Assembly: GCA_002509225.1 (NCBI GenBank)
Contig: DAHL01000041.1
Location: 1 to 14,813 of the forward strand
Reading direction: 5' to 3'
DNA from: Euryarchaeota archaeon UBA102
GTDB taxonomy: Archaea; Thermoplasmatota; Poseidoniia; MGIII; CG-Epi1
Length of the DNA: 14,813 bases
The translations under genes and the position numbers were made by a program. Positions 8,291 to 13,668 of this stretch are shown piece by piece; the first letter of the stretch is position 1; every line of letters starts with the position of its first letter. A model generated the notes under the pieces. It did no database searches. It was given only the letters and a program-made list of their open reading frames with translations, and was not told where the DNA came from.

Positions 8291-8302
8291 GGTGCATAAA
8301 CC
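8291..8302. promoter_or_regulatory. Shared TATA-like element between gcvT (-) and aIF1A (+)
   Basis: GGTGCATAAACC lies in the 55-bp divergent gap and is partly symmetric (GGT...ACC). Read on the minus strand it is GGTTTATGCACC, with its centre about 26 bp from the GTG chosen for gcvT. On the plus strand the centre is about 30 bp from the aIF1A ATG. One element could therefore serve both directions, giving a leaderless gcvT mRNA and a very short aIF1A leader. No other good TATA box fits in the gap. Confidence 0.45.
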
Positions 8303-8326
8303 TTCTGGGGGCACTCTTTTAAGGAT

Positions 8327-8806
8327 ATGACAATCAGACAGGAAGTGAGCACTGAAGAAAAACCTGTAGAAGAAGAGCAAGCAGAATCTGATGAAGAGAA
8401 AAATCAGGATGAAAATAAAGAAACTGAAACATCGGAAAAGCCGGAAGTAAAAAAGCCTGAAAAACATGTAAAATGGGTAGAGAGTAGTCAACAAGATGCA
8501 GCAGGTGTTGAAAGAACAATAAGAGTACCACTCCCCTATAAACCGAAAGGAGAAATGTTTGCAGTTGCTGATTCGTTTCAAGGCGGTTCAAGATTACAAG
8601 TAATATGTGAAGATGGAAATCGTAGACTTGCGAGAATACCTGGTAAATTAAGAAGAAGAATGTGGATAAGAGAAAATGATCTTCTAATAATTATACCTTG
8701 GAGTTTTCAAGATAGTAAAGCAGATGTGAAGTGGAGATATACACCTACACAATTTGCAAATTTACAACGTATGGGAAAGATACCTGAAATATTAGAAATT
8801 CAATGA
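8327..8806 (+). CDS. eif1a: Translation initiation factor aIF1A with acidic N-terminal extension
   Basis: aIF1A binds the small ribosomal subunit A site and helps scanning and start-codon selection. The S1/OB-fold core spans roughly residues 64-150. It shows RTIRVPLP, a variant EMFAVADSFQGGSRLQV, CEDGNRRLARIPGKLRRRMWIRE and the WRYTPTQ motif near 136-142, all typical of the family. Archaeal members are usually about 95-115 residues, while this one has 159. The extra length is an N-terminal tail (about residues 8-60) rich in Glu and Lys. The ATG at 8327 is the first possible start, and the promoter lies just upstream, so the tail is probably translated. The gene overlaps rio1 by ATGA. The aIF1A-rio1-dim2 order is conserved among archaea and links initiation to small-subunit maturation. 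Confidence 0.93.
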   Translation: MTIRQEVSTEEKPVEEEQAESDEEKNQDENKETETSEKPEVKKPEKHVKWVESSQQDAAGVERTIRVPLPYKPKGEMFAVADSFQGGSRLQVICEDGNRRLARIPGKLRRRMWIRENDLLIIIPWSFQDSKADVKWRYTPTQFANLQRMGKIPEILEIQ

Positions 8807-9540
8807 AGTTCTCGCTTGATAGATTAGATAGGCTAAAGGATTCGTTAAAATCTGCAACGGACAGAGAGTTAAGAAAAACAGAAGATGCAGTATTTGATTT
8901 TCATACTTTGAAGGTTATTCAGAGACTTTTTAATCAGAAAAAAATAAGAACGCTAGAAAATATAATTGCAACCGGAAAAGAGGCAAATGTATTCAGAGGT
9001 AAAACATTAGATAATCGGAATAGAGCAGTCAAAATATATAGAATGAATACATCTACATTCAGAAAATTGGCACCTTACATAGAAGGGGATCCGAGATTTC
9101 AAGATGTGGGACATGGACACTGGGATCGAATATATACATGGGCTCAAAAAGAATACAAAAATTTACATTCAATGTGGGCTGCTGGTGTAAAAGTTCCAAA
9201 ACCGATAGCAGTGGATAGTAATGTAGTAATTATGGAATATTTTGGATGGAGATATAGACCGTATCCAATGGTAAAGGAAAAAAGACCTGAAGATCCAGAG
9301 GATTTTTTTAATAAACTGAATGATTTTATTAAAAAATACAGAAAAATAGGTTTAAGTCATGGTGATTTAAGCGAATACAATATACTAAATTGCCGTGAAA
9401 CCCCAATAATAATAGATGTTGGGCAGGCTGTGAGCAAGGGTCATCCAATGTTTGATGAAATGCATGAAAGGGATCGGAAAAATATTTACCGTTTTTTTAA
9501 TAAGATGATTCCTGAATTAAAAATGGAGGATGTTGAATAA
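8803..9540 (+). CDS. rio1: RIO1-family atypical serine kinase/ATPase
   Basis: Rio1 is an atypical protein kinase/ATPase that acts in the final maturation of the 30S/40S ribosomal subunit. In 245 residues all the family marks are present: the P-loop-like ATGKEANVF at 56-64, AVKIYR with the ATP-contacting Lys77, the flexible-loop YIEGDPRF at 92-99, the catalytic-loop SHGDLSEYN with Asp188 and Asn193, and the metal-binding IIDVGQ with Asp205. STGKEANVY and HADLSEYNIL are the usual RIO1 forms, so this copy has small substitutions but no lost catalytic residue. The ATG overlaps the aIF1A stop (ATGA) and the TAA overlaps the next start (TAATG), indicating coupled translation of the three genes. Confidence 0.96.
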   Translation: MKFSLDRLDRLKDSLKSATDRELRKTEDAVFDFHTLKVIQRLFNQKKIRTLENIIATGKEANVFRGKTLDNRNRAVKIYRMNTSTFRKLAPYIEGDPRFQDVGHGHWDRIYTWAQKEYKNLHSMWAAGVKVPKPIAVDSNVVIMEYFGWRYRPYPMVKEKRPEDPEDFFNKLNDFIKKYRKIGLSHGDLSEYNILNCRETPIIIDVGQAVSKGHPMFDEMHERDRKNIYRFFNKMIPELKMEDVE

Positions 9541-10061
9541 TGAATTATGTGAGAATTCCGAAGGCTCGTGTAGGTGTACTTATTGGACCGAAAGGAGAAT
9601 ACAAGAAAAATTTAGAAAAGAGAACTAAATGTATAATAGATGTTGATTCGAAAAGCGGTATAGTGGAAGTGACGCCACAAGAAGGAGCCGATTCATTGAA
9701 AGCATTGCAAGTTATATCTGTTGCTAAAGCTATCGGAAGAGGATTTGCAGTTGAGGATGCGGAGAATTTATTAGACTATGAATACTATTTAGAAGTTTTA
9801 GATATAAAAAATCATAGCAGTAAATCGAAGAAAAGAATGGAGCAGATTAGAGCTCGATTGATAGGTAAAAATGGTAAGACAAAACATCTGATAGAAGAAC
9901 ATAGTGGAGCGGTGATAGCTGTTAAAGGAAATACTGTTTCAGTAATAGGTTACTTAGAACAAGTAGATGTAGCTAAAACTGCGATATCAATGATATTGAA
10001 TGGAGCAGAGCATAGTTCCGTTTATCGCTACTTAGAAGGGCACAGAAGAAGAAGACATTAG
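9540..10061 (+). CDS. Dim2/Pno1-type two-KH-domain rRNA-processing protein
   Basis: This 173-residue protein is the archaeal counterpart of Dim2/Pno1 (Krr1-like). Such proteins bind the 3' end of small-subunit rRNA during ribosome biogenesis. The first KH domain has the GPKG loop at 16-19 and the second has GKNG at 109-112. Between them is the AIGRGF segment (64-69) typical of the family, and the tail ends in the basic EGHRRRRH. Start and stop are shared with rio1 as TAATG, a one-base overlap. It is the last gene of the aIF1A-rio1-dim2 unit, and the following 186 bp are non-coding. Confidence 0.93.
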   Translation: MNYVRIPKARVGVLIGPKGEYKKNLEKRTKCIIDVDSKSGIVEVTPQEGADSLKALQVISVAKAIGRGFAVEDAENLLDYEYYLEVLDIKNHSSKSKKRMEQIRARLIGKNGKTKHLIEEHSGAVIAVKGNTVSVIGYLEQVDVAKTAISMILNGAEHSSVYRYLEGHRRRRH

Positions 10062-10095
10062 AAATTAAATACAAAAATAACTGTGATATCTGGCA

Positions 10096-10110
10096 AATTA
10101 TTAAATAATT
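10096..10110. repeat. Perfect AT-only inverted repeat after the dim2 gene
   Basis: Seven-base arms AATTATT and AATAATT flank a single A. The element lies 35 bp past the dim2 stop. It is perfectly symmetric but made only of A and T, so it would be a weak hairpin in RNA. It could be part of a transcription end or a protein-binding site. Confidence 0.3.
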
Positions 10111-10183
10111 CCAATGCTAGCTGTAGAATCAGACGTACAACTTTCTGAACGCAAAGAAGAGACATATTTTACATGAAAGATGA

Positions 10184-10200
10184 GTAAATTATTGATTTAC
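10184..10200. promoter_or_regulatory. Inverted repeat upstream of the RNase Z-like gene
   Basis: GTAAAT and ATTTAC flank a 5-bp spacer (TATTG), centred about 56 bp upstream of the ATG at 10248. Its AT-rich middle could include the TATA element of this promoter, or it could be an operator. A second TATA-like string, TGTATAAA at 10223-10230, is too close to the ATG to place a start upstream of it. GGGAG at 10235-10239, 8 nt before the ATG, is a fair ribosome-binding site, which implies a leadered transcript. The rest of 10062-10247 shows no ORF or RNA gene I can support. Confidence 0.3.
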
Positions 10201-10247
10201 AAGTCGGAATGTAGTATGTCAGTTGTATAAAGTAGGGAGAAAAATAA

Positions 10248-11012
10248 ATGAAAATAACGTTCTTGGGTGTTGGAGAAGCTTTTGATGAAAAAGAGAGTCA
10301 TGTTTGCATACTTGTTGAGGCAAGCGGAAGAAGAATGATAATTGATTGTGGGGCCACTGCGCCTCCTGCAATATGGAAAAACTGTGAAAGAGCAGATTAT
10401 CTCGATGGTATTTTCATATCGCACTTTCATGCAGATCATTTCTTTGGGCTACCTGCCCTTATGATGAGAATGTGGGAAGATGGAAGAACAAGGCCGTTCT
10501 ATCTATTTGGACCGCTCGGAATGCAAAAGAAAGTGGAAGTGTTAATGGAAAGTGCTTATCCAGGTAGTATGCCAAGAAGAGATGGAAAAGAAGGTGGAAT
10601 ACCATTTACATTAAGATTTAGAGAATTACAAAGATCTCACCGATGGGATGATTGGAATTTGAGAGTTGTCAATACTAAGCATTCAGTACAGAATCTGGGT
10701 CTAAGATTGGAAGCTGGAAAAAAGGTCCTATGTTATTCAGGCGATGGAATGTTTACACCGACCGCAGCTAAACTTTATTCAGGTGCAGACTTGATAGTGC
10801 ATGAAGCGTACTTAGAATCATCAGCAGAATTAAGAAAAAAGACTCATTGTACAGTAGATCAATTAGAAAGATTGGATGATATGGCGAGACCTAAACAAAT
10901 GGCACTTGTTCATCTTCAAAGAAATCTAAGGAAAAAGAAGGCATCGATATTGAAAAAGAATAGAACCCGAAATTGGATAATTCCAAAACAGGGTGAAGTT
11001 ATAGAGATATAA
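10248..11012 (+). CDS. RNase Z-like metallo-beta-lactamase-fold hydrolase
   Basis: This 254-residue protein has the metallo-beta-lactamase fold of the RNase Z/ElaC type, probably a phosphodiesterase. The zinc ligands are visible: HFHADH at 59-64, His145 in TKHS, Asp166 in YSGDG and His222 in VHLQ. VHEAY at 184-188 and the Thr-His at 199-200 also match RNase Z homologues. Canonical RNase Z enzymes are about 300 residues with a long flexible tRNA-binding arm. Here the corresponding region (about 103-130) is short, so pre-tRNA 3' processing is possible but not certain. A neighbouring tRNA gene encodes its own CCA. The ATG has a GGGAG site 8 nt upstream. The queD-like gene follows 9 nt after the stop, so the two are probably co-transcribed. 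Confidence 0.85.
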   Translation: MKITFLGVGEAFDEKESHVCILVEASGRRMIIDCGATAPPAIWKNCERADYLDGIFISHFHADHFFGLPALMMRMWEDGRTRPFYLFGPLGMQKKVEVLMESAYPGSMPRRDGKEGGIPFTLRFRELQRSHRWDDWNLRVVNTKHSVQNLGLRLEAGKKVLCYSGDGMFTPTAAKLYSGADLIVHEAYLESSAELRKKTHCTVDQLERLDDMARPKQMALVHLQRNLRKKKASILKKNRTRNWIIPKQGEVIEI

Positions 11013-11021
11013 TCGAAATTG

Positions 11022-11384
11022 ATGGGTGAATACGAGCTAGTACACACAATAAGATTTGAGTCTGCTCGAAAATTAACGAAAGTTCCAGATGGGCATCCAT
11101 GTGGCAACATCTATGGTTTGTCTTTCAAATTGGATATACACGTAAGAGGTCCGCTAGATAATGAGACCGATTGGGTAATCGATTTTGATGATATAGAAAA
11201 AGATTTTGAACCGCTAAAAAAACAGATAGATCATAATTATCTAAATGACGTGAAGGGGCTTGAAAATCCGACTACAGAAGTGTTGATAACTTGGATATGG
11301 AATGAATTGAAACCGGTAATGCCGAACCTTACTAAACTGGTATTGAAAGAGAATGAAAAATCTAGAGTGATCTATTCTGGATAA
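11022..11384 (+). CDS. QueD/6-pyruvoyltetrahydropterin synthase homologue lacking the zinc ligands
   Basis: This 120-residue protein has the T-fold sequence of QueD (6-carboxytetrahydropterin synthase, queuosine/archaeosine and pterin pathways). From the ATG at 11022-11024, numbering matches E. coli QueD (recalled from memory) without gaps over the N-terminal region and on to Glu110. Kept are Cys27 (GHPCG), Asp70-His71 (IDHNYLND), ENPTTEVL and Glu110. The three zinc-binding histidines are not kept: the usual AAH is A-R at Arg16, and HGH is Tyr31-Gly-Leu33. Codons CGA, TAT and TTG were read directly; two of the three changes need more than one base difference. It may be a catalytically altered or pterin-binding paralogue. 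A TTG one codon upstream (11019) is a less likely start. It sits 9 nt after the RNase Z-like gene and ends 2 nt from the convergent tRNA. Confidence 0.85.
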   Translation: MGEYELVHTIRFESARKLTKVPDGHPCGNIYGLSFKLDIHVRGPLDNETDWVIDFDDIEKDFEPLKKQIDHNYLNDVKGLENPTTEVLITWIWNELKPVMPNLTKLVLKENEKSRVIYSG

Positions 11385-11386
11385 GA

Positions 11387-11462
11387 TGGCGCCCGGACCG
11401 GGATTTGAACCCAGGTTCGAAGCTCCGCAAGCTCCAGTGATTCCAGACTACACTATCCGGGC
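11387..11462 (-). tRNA. tRNA-Arg (anticodon GCG), 3' CCA encoded
   Basis: The minus strand folds as a full cloverleaf. The acceptor GCCCGGA pairs with TCCGGGC, followed by discriminator G and an encoded CCA (11387-11389). The D arm has a GTG/CAC stem with G15, the GG pair and A20. The anticodon stem GGAGC/GCTTC encloses the loop TTGCGGA, giving anticodon GCG, which reads CGC and CGU. The variable loop has 4 nt. The T arm is CTGGG-TTCAAAT-CCCGG. A20 and discriminator G fit archaeal arginine identity. No intron is needed. G15 is the position modified to archaeosine in archaea. The gene is antisense to, and only 2 nt from, the end of the queD-like gene. Confidence 0.95.
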
Positions 11463-11484
11463 GCATCATTCCCATTGGATAGAT

Positions 11485-11493
11485 GTTAAAAAC
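11485..11493 (-). promoter_or_regulatory. TATA box of tRNA-Arg
   Basis: The minus strand reads GTTTTTAAC, centred 27 bp upstream of the first tRNA nucleotide (11462), the expected distance for archaeal stable-RNA promoters. The stretch between it and the tRNA has no other AT element. Confidence 0.55.
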
Positions 11494-11511
11494 ATGAGTA
11501 CAGGACAGCGT

Positions 11512-11523
11512 GAATATTATATG
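11512..11523 (+). promoter_or_regulatory. TATA box of purE
   Basis: GAATATTATATG is centred about 25 bp upstream of the purE ATG at 11542, so transcription should begin at or next to the start codon. This predicts a leaderless mRNA; no ribosome-binding match lies before the ATG. Confidence 0.5.
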
Positions 11524-11541
11524 TGGGACGCTTAGCATAAT

Positions 11542-12012
11542 ATGGCTAAAGTAGTCATCATGATGGGTTCAGCTAGTGACAGACCTGTTACTGACAAGTC
11601 TGAAAAAATTCTCGAAAAATTGGGAATTGAAAATGAATGTTATGTAGCTTCGGCACATAGGACACCAGATAAGGTGCGTGAATTGATTGAAACGTCAGGA
11701 GCTGATGTGTTCATAGCAGTAGCCGGATTATCTGCCGCACTACCGGGTGTTGTAGCTGCTCATACATTGAAACCTGTAATTGGCGTTCCATGTACATCCA
11801 GTAGCTCCCCTGGAAGTTTAGATTCTTTACTTTCAGTAGTTCAAATGCCGCCAGGAATTCCAGTTGCTGCGGTCGGTTTGAATAGAGGAGATAACGCTGC
11901 ACTGTTAGCTGCAGAAATGATAGCGCTTTCTGATGAAGATGTAGAAAATAGCCTGAAAGCTTATCGTGAAGAGATGGCTCAGAAAGTTTTAGACTCGAAT
12001 AATAGAGACTGA
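11542..12012 (+). CDS. purE: N5-carboxyaminoimidazole ribonucleotide mutase (class I PurE)
   Basis: PurE converts N5-CAIR to CAIR in de novo purine synthesis, normally after PurK. The 156 residues match class I enzymes. Motifs include MGSASD at 8-13 for phosphate binding, the active-site SAHRTP at 37-42 (catalytic His39), AGLSAALPGVVAA at 61-73 and LLSVVQMPPGIPVA at 96-109. The SVVQMP and LPGVVAA segments fit class I rather than the animal-type class II AIR carboxylase. A TATA box about 25 bp upstream suggests a leaderless transcript. purK is not in the window. The gene ends 2 bp from the convergent RNase P subunit gene. Confidence 0.95.
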   Translation: MAKVVIMMGSASDRPVTDKSEKILEKLGIENECYVASAHRTPDKVRELIETSGADVFIAVAGLSAALPGVVAAHTLKPVIGVPCTSSSSPGSLDSLLSVVQMPPGIPVAAVGLNRGDNAALLAAEMIALSDEDVENSLKAYREEMAQKVLDSNNRD

Positions 12013-12014
12013 AA

Positions 12015-12338
12015 TTATTTTTGACTATATGGAAAACGATAGGTCCTATCACAACTATCGCAGGTAATAGAGATTGTTTTGTTGGTAGCTAAGCGTCGTC
12101 TAGATGTACTTGGATTTAGATAAGAATTGCAAGAACGACAAATTTTCATCCGAGCATCAGAAGATAAACGAACATTGTATTTCATACCTATATTACGAAC
12201 TAATTTGGTGCAAGAATTAGATAGCTCCAAATTTCCATCAACGCATGATTGATCTGCTAACTTCATAAGATAATTAATTCTCTGTGTAGCTATCTCGAGT
12301 TGTTGCTTCTTCTTACGTGCAGGCCGTCTTTTTGACAC
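12015..12338 (-). CDS. rnp4: RNase P protein subunit Rpp21/Rpr2 (component 4)
   Basis: This small basic protein is the archaeal Rpp21 subunit of RNase P, which with Rpp29 supports the RNA subunit in 5' processing of pre-tRNA. It shows the family pattern: a basic N-terminus (SKRRPARKKK), two helices with RINYLMKLADQ and a zinc ribbon. The ribbon cysteines are Cys67, Cys70, Cys93 and Cys96 in ICRSC and ITCDSC, followed by RTYRFPY. I chose the GTG at 12336-12338 (107 residues). The basic segment begins there and a TATA box lies 25 bp upstream. A TTG at 12375-12377 would add 13 residues. The gene is tail-to-tail with purE. Confidence 0.88.
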   Translation of the reverse strand: MSKRRPARKKKQQLEIATQRINYLMKLADQSCVDGNLELSNSCTKLVRNIGMKYNVRLSSDARMKICRSCNSYLNPSTSRRRLATNKTISITCDSCDRTYRFPYSQK

Positions 12339-12358
12339 ATAGAGACAATATCGGGTCC

Positions 12359-12367
12359 TTTTTTTAA
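12359..12367 (-). promoter_or_regulatory. TATA box of the Rpp21 gene
   Basis: The minus strand reads TTAAAAAAA, centred 25 bp from the GTG at 12338, which supports that start and a leaderless mRNA. It would lie inside the coding region if the upstream TTG were used. Confidence 0.45.
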
Positions 12368-12392
12368 CTACGTGCAAACAAGTTATAATCCC

Positions 12393-12400
12393 GAATATAG
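12393..12400 (+). promoter_or_regulatory. TATA-like element of the membrane-protein gene
   Basis: GAATATAG is centred about 26 bp upstream of the ATG at 12422, consistent with a leaderless or nearly leaderless start. TTATAAT at 12384-12390 is an alternative slightly further away. Together with the Rpp21 promoter this makes a compact divergent promoter region. Confidence 0.4.
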
Positions 12401-12421
12401 TGTGAAAATAGGTTAATCGAC

Positions 12422-13117
12422 ATGATAGAATGGATTGAAGGGATTTGGAGTAGTCCTTGGGAGCTGTACTTCAGAGGGTTAATCCTATTACCTGTAATAG
12501 TCAGAATTATACTGTGGTCAGGACCTGTAGCTACGGGAATTAGAATTCACGGTATTCATGTTAGATGGATATTTGAAAGACTTGGAGATTTCCCAAGAGG
12601 ATATGCGATAGCTGCCAGTGCAATTGTTGGATTACTTGTTCCAGCCATTGTTGGACTTTCGAGATTTGCAATAGGATCGTTTGGAGGAAGTTGGGGAAGT
12701 ACGAGTGATGAGCAAATTTATGCAATACTAATATTCATATTCATACATACGATATTAGACTCTAGAAGAGTATGGAATGGAAGGGGGTTGTTAGTAAAAA
12801 TGGTTAAATTTGATATTGAAAAATATAAACCATTAATAGACAGAATGGTCTCAATGAGGAATTGGTTGAAACCTGAACACCATGATGATGGTAATGAACC
12901 GTGGGAAGAAGGAACTGCTCTTTTCAATGTAAAAAAAATGTTTCAAGAGACAGTTGGAACTATAGCAGATATGGCGATAGACAAAACAACAGATATAGCC
13001 GATAAGATAATGGAAAAACCTGATGTTATGTTAAAGAAATGGGTTCCCAGAAACATAGCTGTTGCTGTTGGCTTCCATCTTGCACCAGTAGTCTTTGTCT
13101 ACTTTATGTTAAGTTAA
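12422..13117 (+). CDS. Uncharacterised membrane protein with four predicted helices
   Basis: I do not recognise this 231-residue protein. Hydrophobic segments lie at about 17-34, 61-84, 98-113 and 211-230. Between the third and fourth is a soluble, charged region of about 95 residues with EHHDDGNEPWEEG at 152-164. An amphipathic stretch follows (about 172-206) with repeated spacing of DMAIDKTTDIADKIME type. No signal peptide cleavage site or catalytic motif is evident. The ATG has a TATA-like element 26 bp upstream. The stop TAA overlaps that of the convergent UPF0200 gene: the palindrome TTAA at 13114-13117 supplies both stops. It appears to be a single-gene unit. Confidence 0.75.
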   Translation: MIEWIEGIWSSPWELYFRGLILLPVIVRIILWSGPVATGIRIHGIHVRWIFERLGDFPRGYAIAASAIVGLLVPAIVGLSRFAIGSFGGSWGSTSDEQIYAILIFIFIHTILDSRRVWNGRGLLVKMVKFDIEKYKPLIDRMVSMRNWLKPEHHDDGNEPWEEGTALFNVKKMFQETVGTIADMAIDKTTDIADKIMEKPDVMLKKWVPRNIAVAVGFHLAPVVFVYFMLS

Positions 13118-13668
13118 GTAGATTCCATTTCAGCTAAGAAAATGTTTATTTTAGAATGATAATCTTCTAGTGAGTCTTCATTAATTATTTGTCTTTCTGC
13201 AGAAGCTATAGCCTCTTTTAGATTCCAACTTAATTCACGTTTGTCCCTTTCACGAAAATCAGATTCAGCACCATCATCAATACGTTTTCTAGACATCGCT
13301 CGAGCCAATCTAATATCGAATGAAGAAGTGACCGCGAGCGTTACTAAATTATCACCAAAATTAGATTTGAATGTCTCTTGTTCAGGAATGCCTCGCATTC
13401 CATCAATCAAAACATTAGAGCCGTTAGCAAGTAAATCTTTGATAATTGGAATCGATCTGATTGCCCAGATATCCATACCGTGAGTTTCACGTTCACCATT
13501 AGCTACCTTCCCAACATTGGAAGGAGTTAGCTCCAATCCCCGTCTTTCTGTTTCAGCCCAAACTAAGGCCCCTATTCGATGAATTGACCATCCACGTTCC
13601 TTAGCTATATTGGAAACCTCCCCCTTGCCCGAAGCGGGCATTCCAGTTAATGCAATGACCCTGCTCAA
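13114..13668 (-). CDS. UPF0200-family P-loop kinase-like protein
   Basis: This 184-residue P-loop protein belongs to the archaeal UPF0200 family, which resembles dephospho-CoA and nucleotide kinases but has no settled function. The Walker A motif is GMPASGKGE at 9-17, with Gly in place of the usual Ser/Thr after Lys15, as is normal in this family. LIDGMRGIPEQETF (about 87-100) is the second family signature, and an Arg-rich lid-like stretch (SRKRIDDG, RERDKRE) follows. It begins with TTG, and the TTGA overlaps the stop of the small upstream gene; the P-loop begins right after, so a later start is unlikely. Assignment as coaE would not be safe, since archaea commonly use a different dephospho-CoA kinase family. 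Confidence 0.85.
   Translation of the reverse strand: MSRVIALTGMPASGKGEVSNIAKERGWSIHRIGALVWAETERRGLELTPSNVGKVANGERETHGMDIWAIRSIPIIKDLLANGSNVLIDGMRGIPEQETFKSNFGDNLVTLAVTSSFDIRLARAMSRKRIDDGAESDFRERDKRELSWNLKEAIASAERQIINEDSLEDYHSKINIFLAEMEST

Noticed and set aside
8272..8352. Extra 27-codon N-terminus of gcvT
   Set aside because: It is not homologous to GcvT, would overlap the divergent aIF1A gene and the only TATA box, and the family N-terminus begins at the GTG at 8271.
8231..8591. Minus-strand ORFs opposite aIF1A (Phe/Leu-rich, membrane-like)
   Set aside because: Their hydrophobicity is the mirror of the Glu/Lys-rich codons (GAA, AAA) of the aIF1A tail; they have no promoter and overlap gcvT's regulatory gap.
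10062..10247. A box C/D guide RNA in the gap
   Set aside because: No TGATGA box C paired with a CTGA box D was found on either strand at a usable spacing.
11387..11462. An intron-containing tRNA or a different isotype
   Set aside because: A regular 73-nt cloverleaf forms without an intron, with a 7-nt anticodon loop reading GCG, and the A20 and discriminator G fit arginine.
11711..12052. Minus-strand ORF opposite purE
   Set aside because: It lies wholly across the well-conserved purE gene and the Rpp21 3' end, and shows no family signature.
13114..13668. Naming the UPF0200 gene as dephospho-CoA kinase (coaE)
   Set aside because: Only the P-loop and general kinase outline are shared; archaea commonly use an unrelated dephospho-CoA kinase family, so the reaction cannot be stated.
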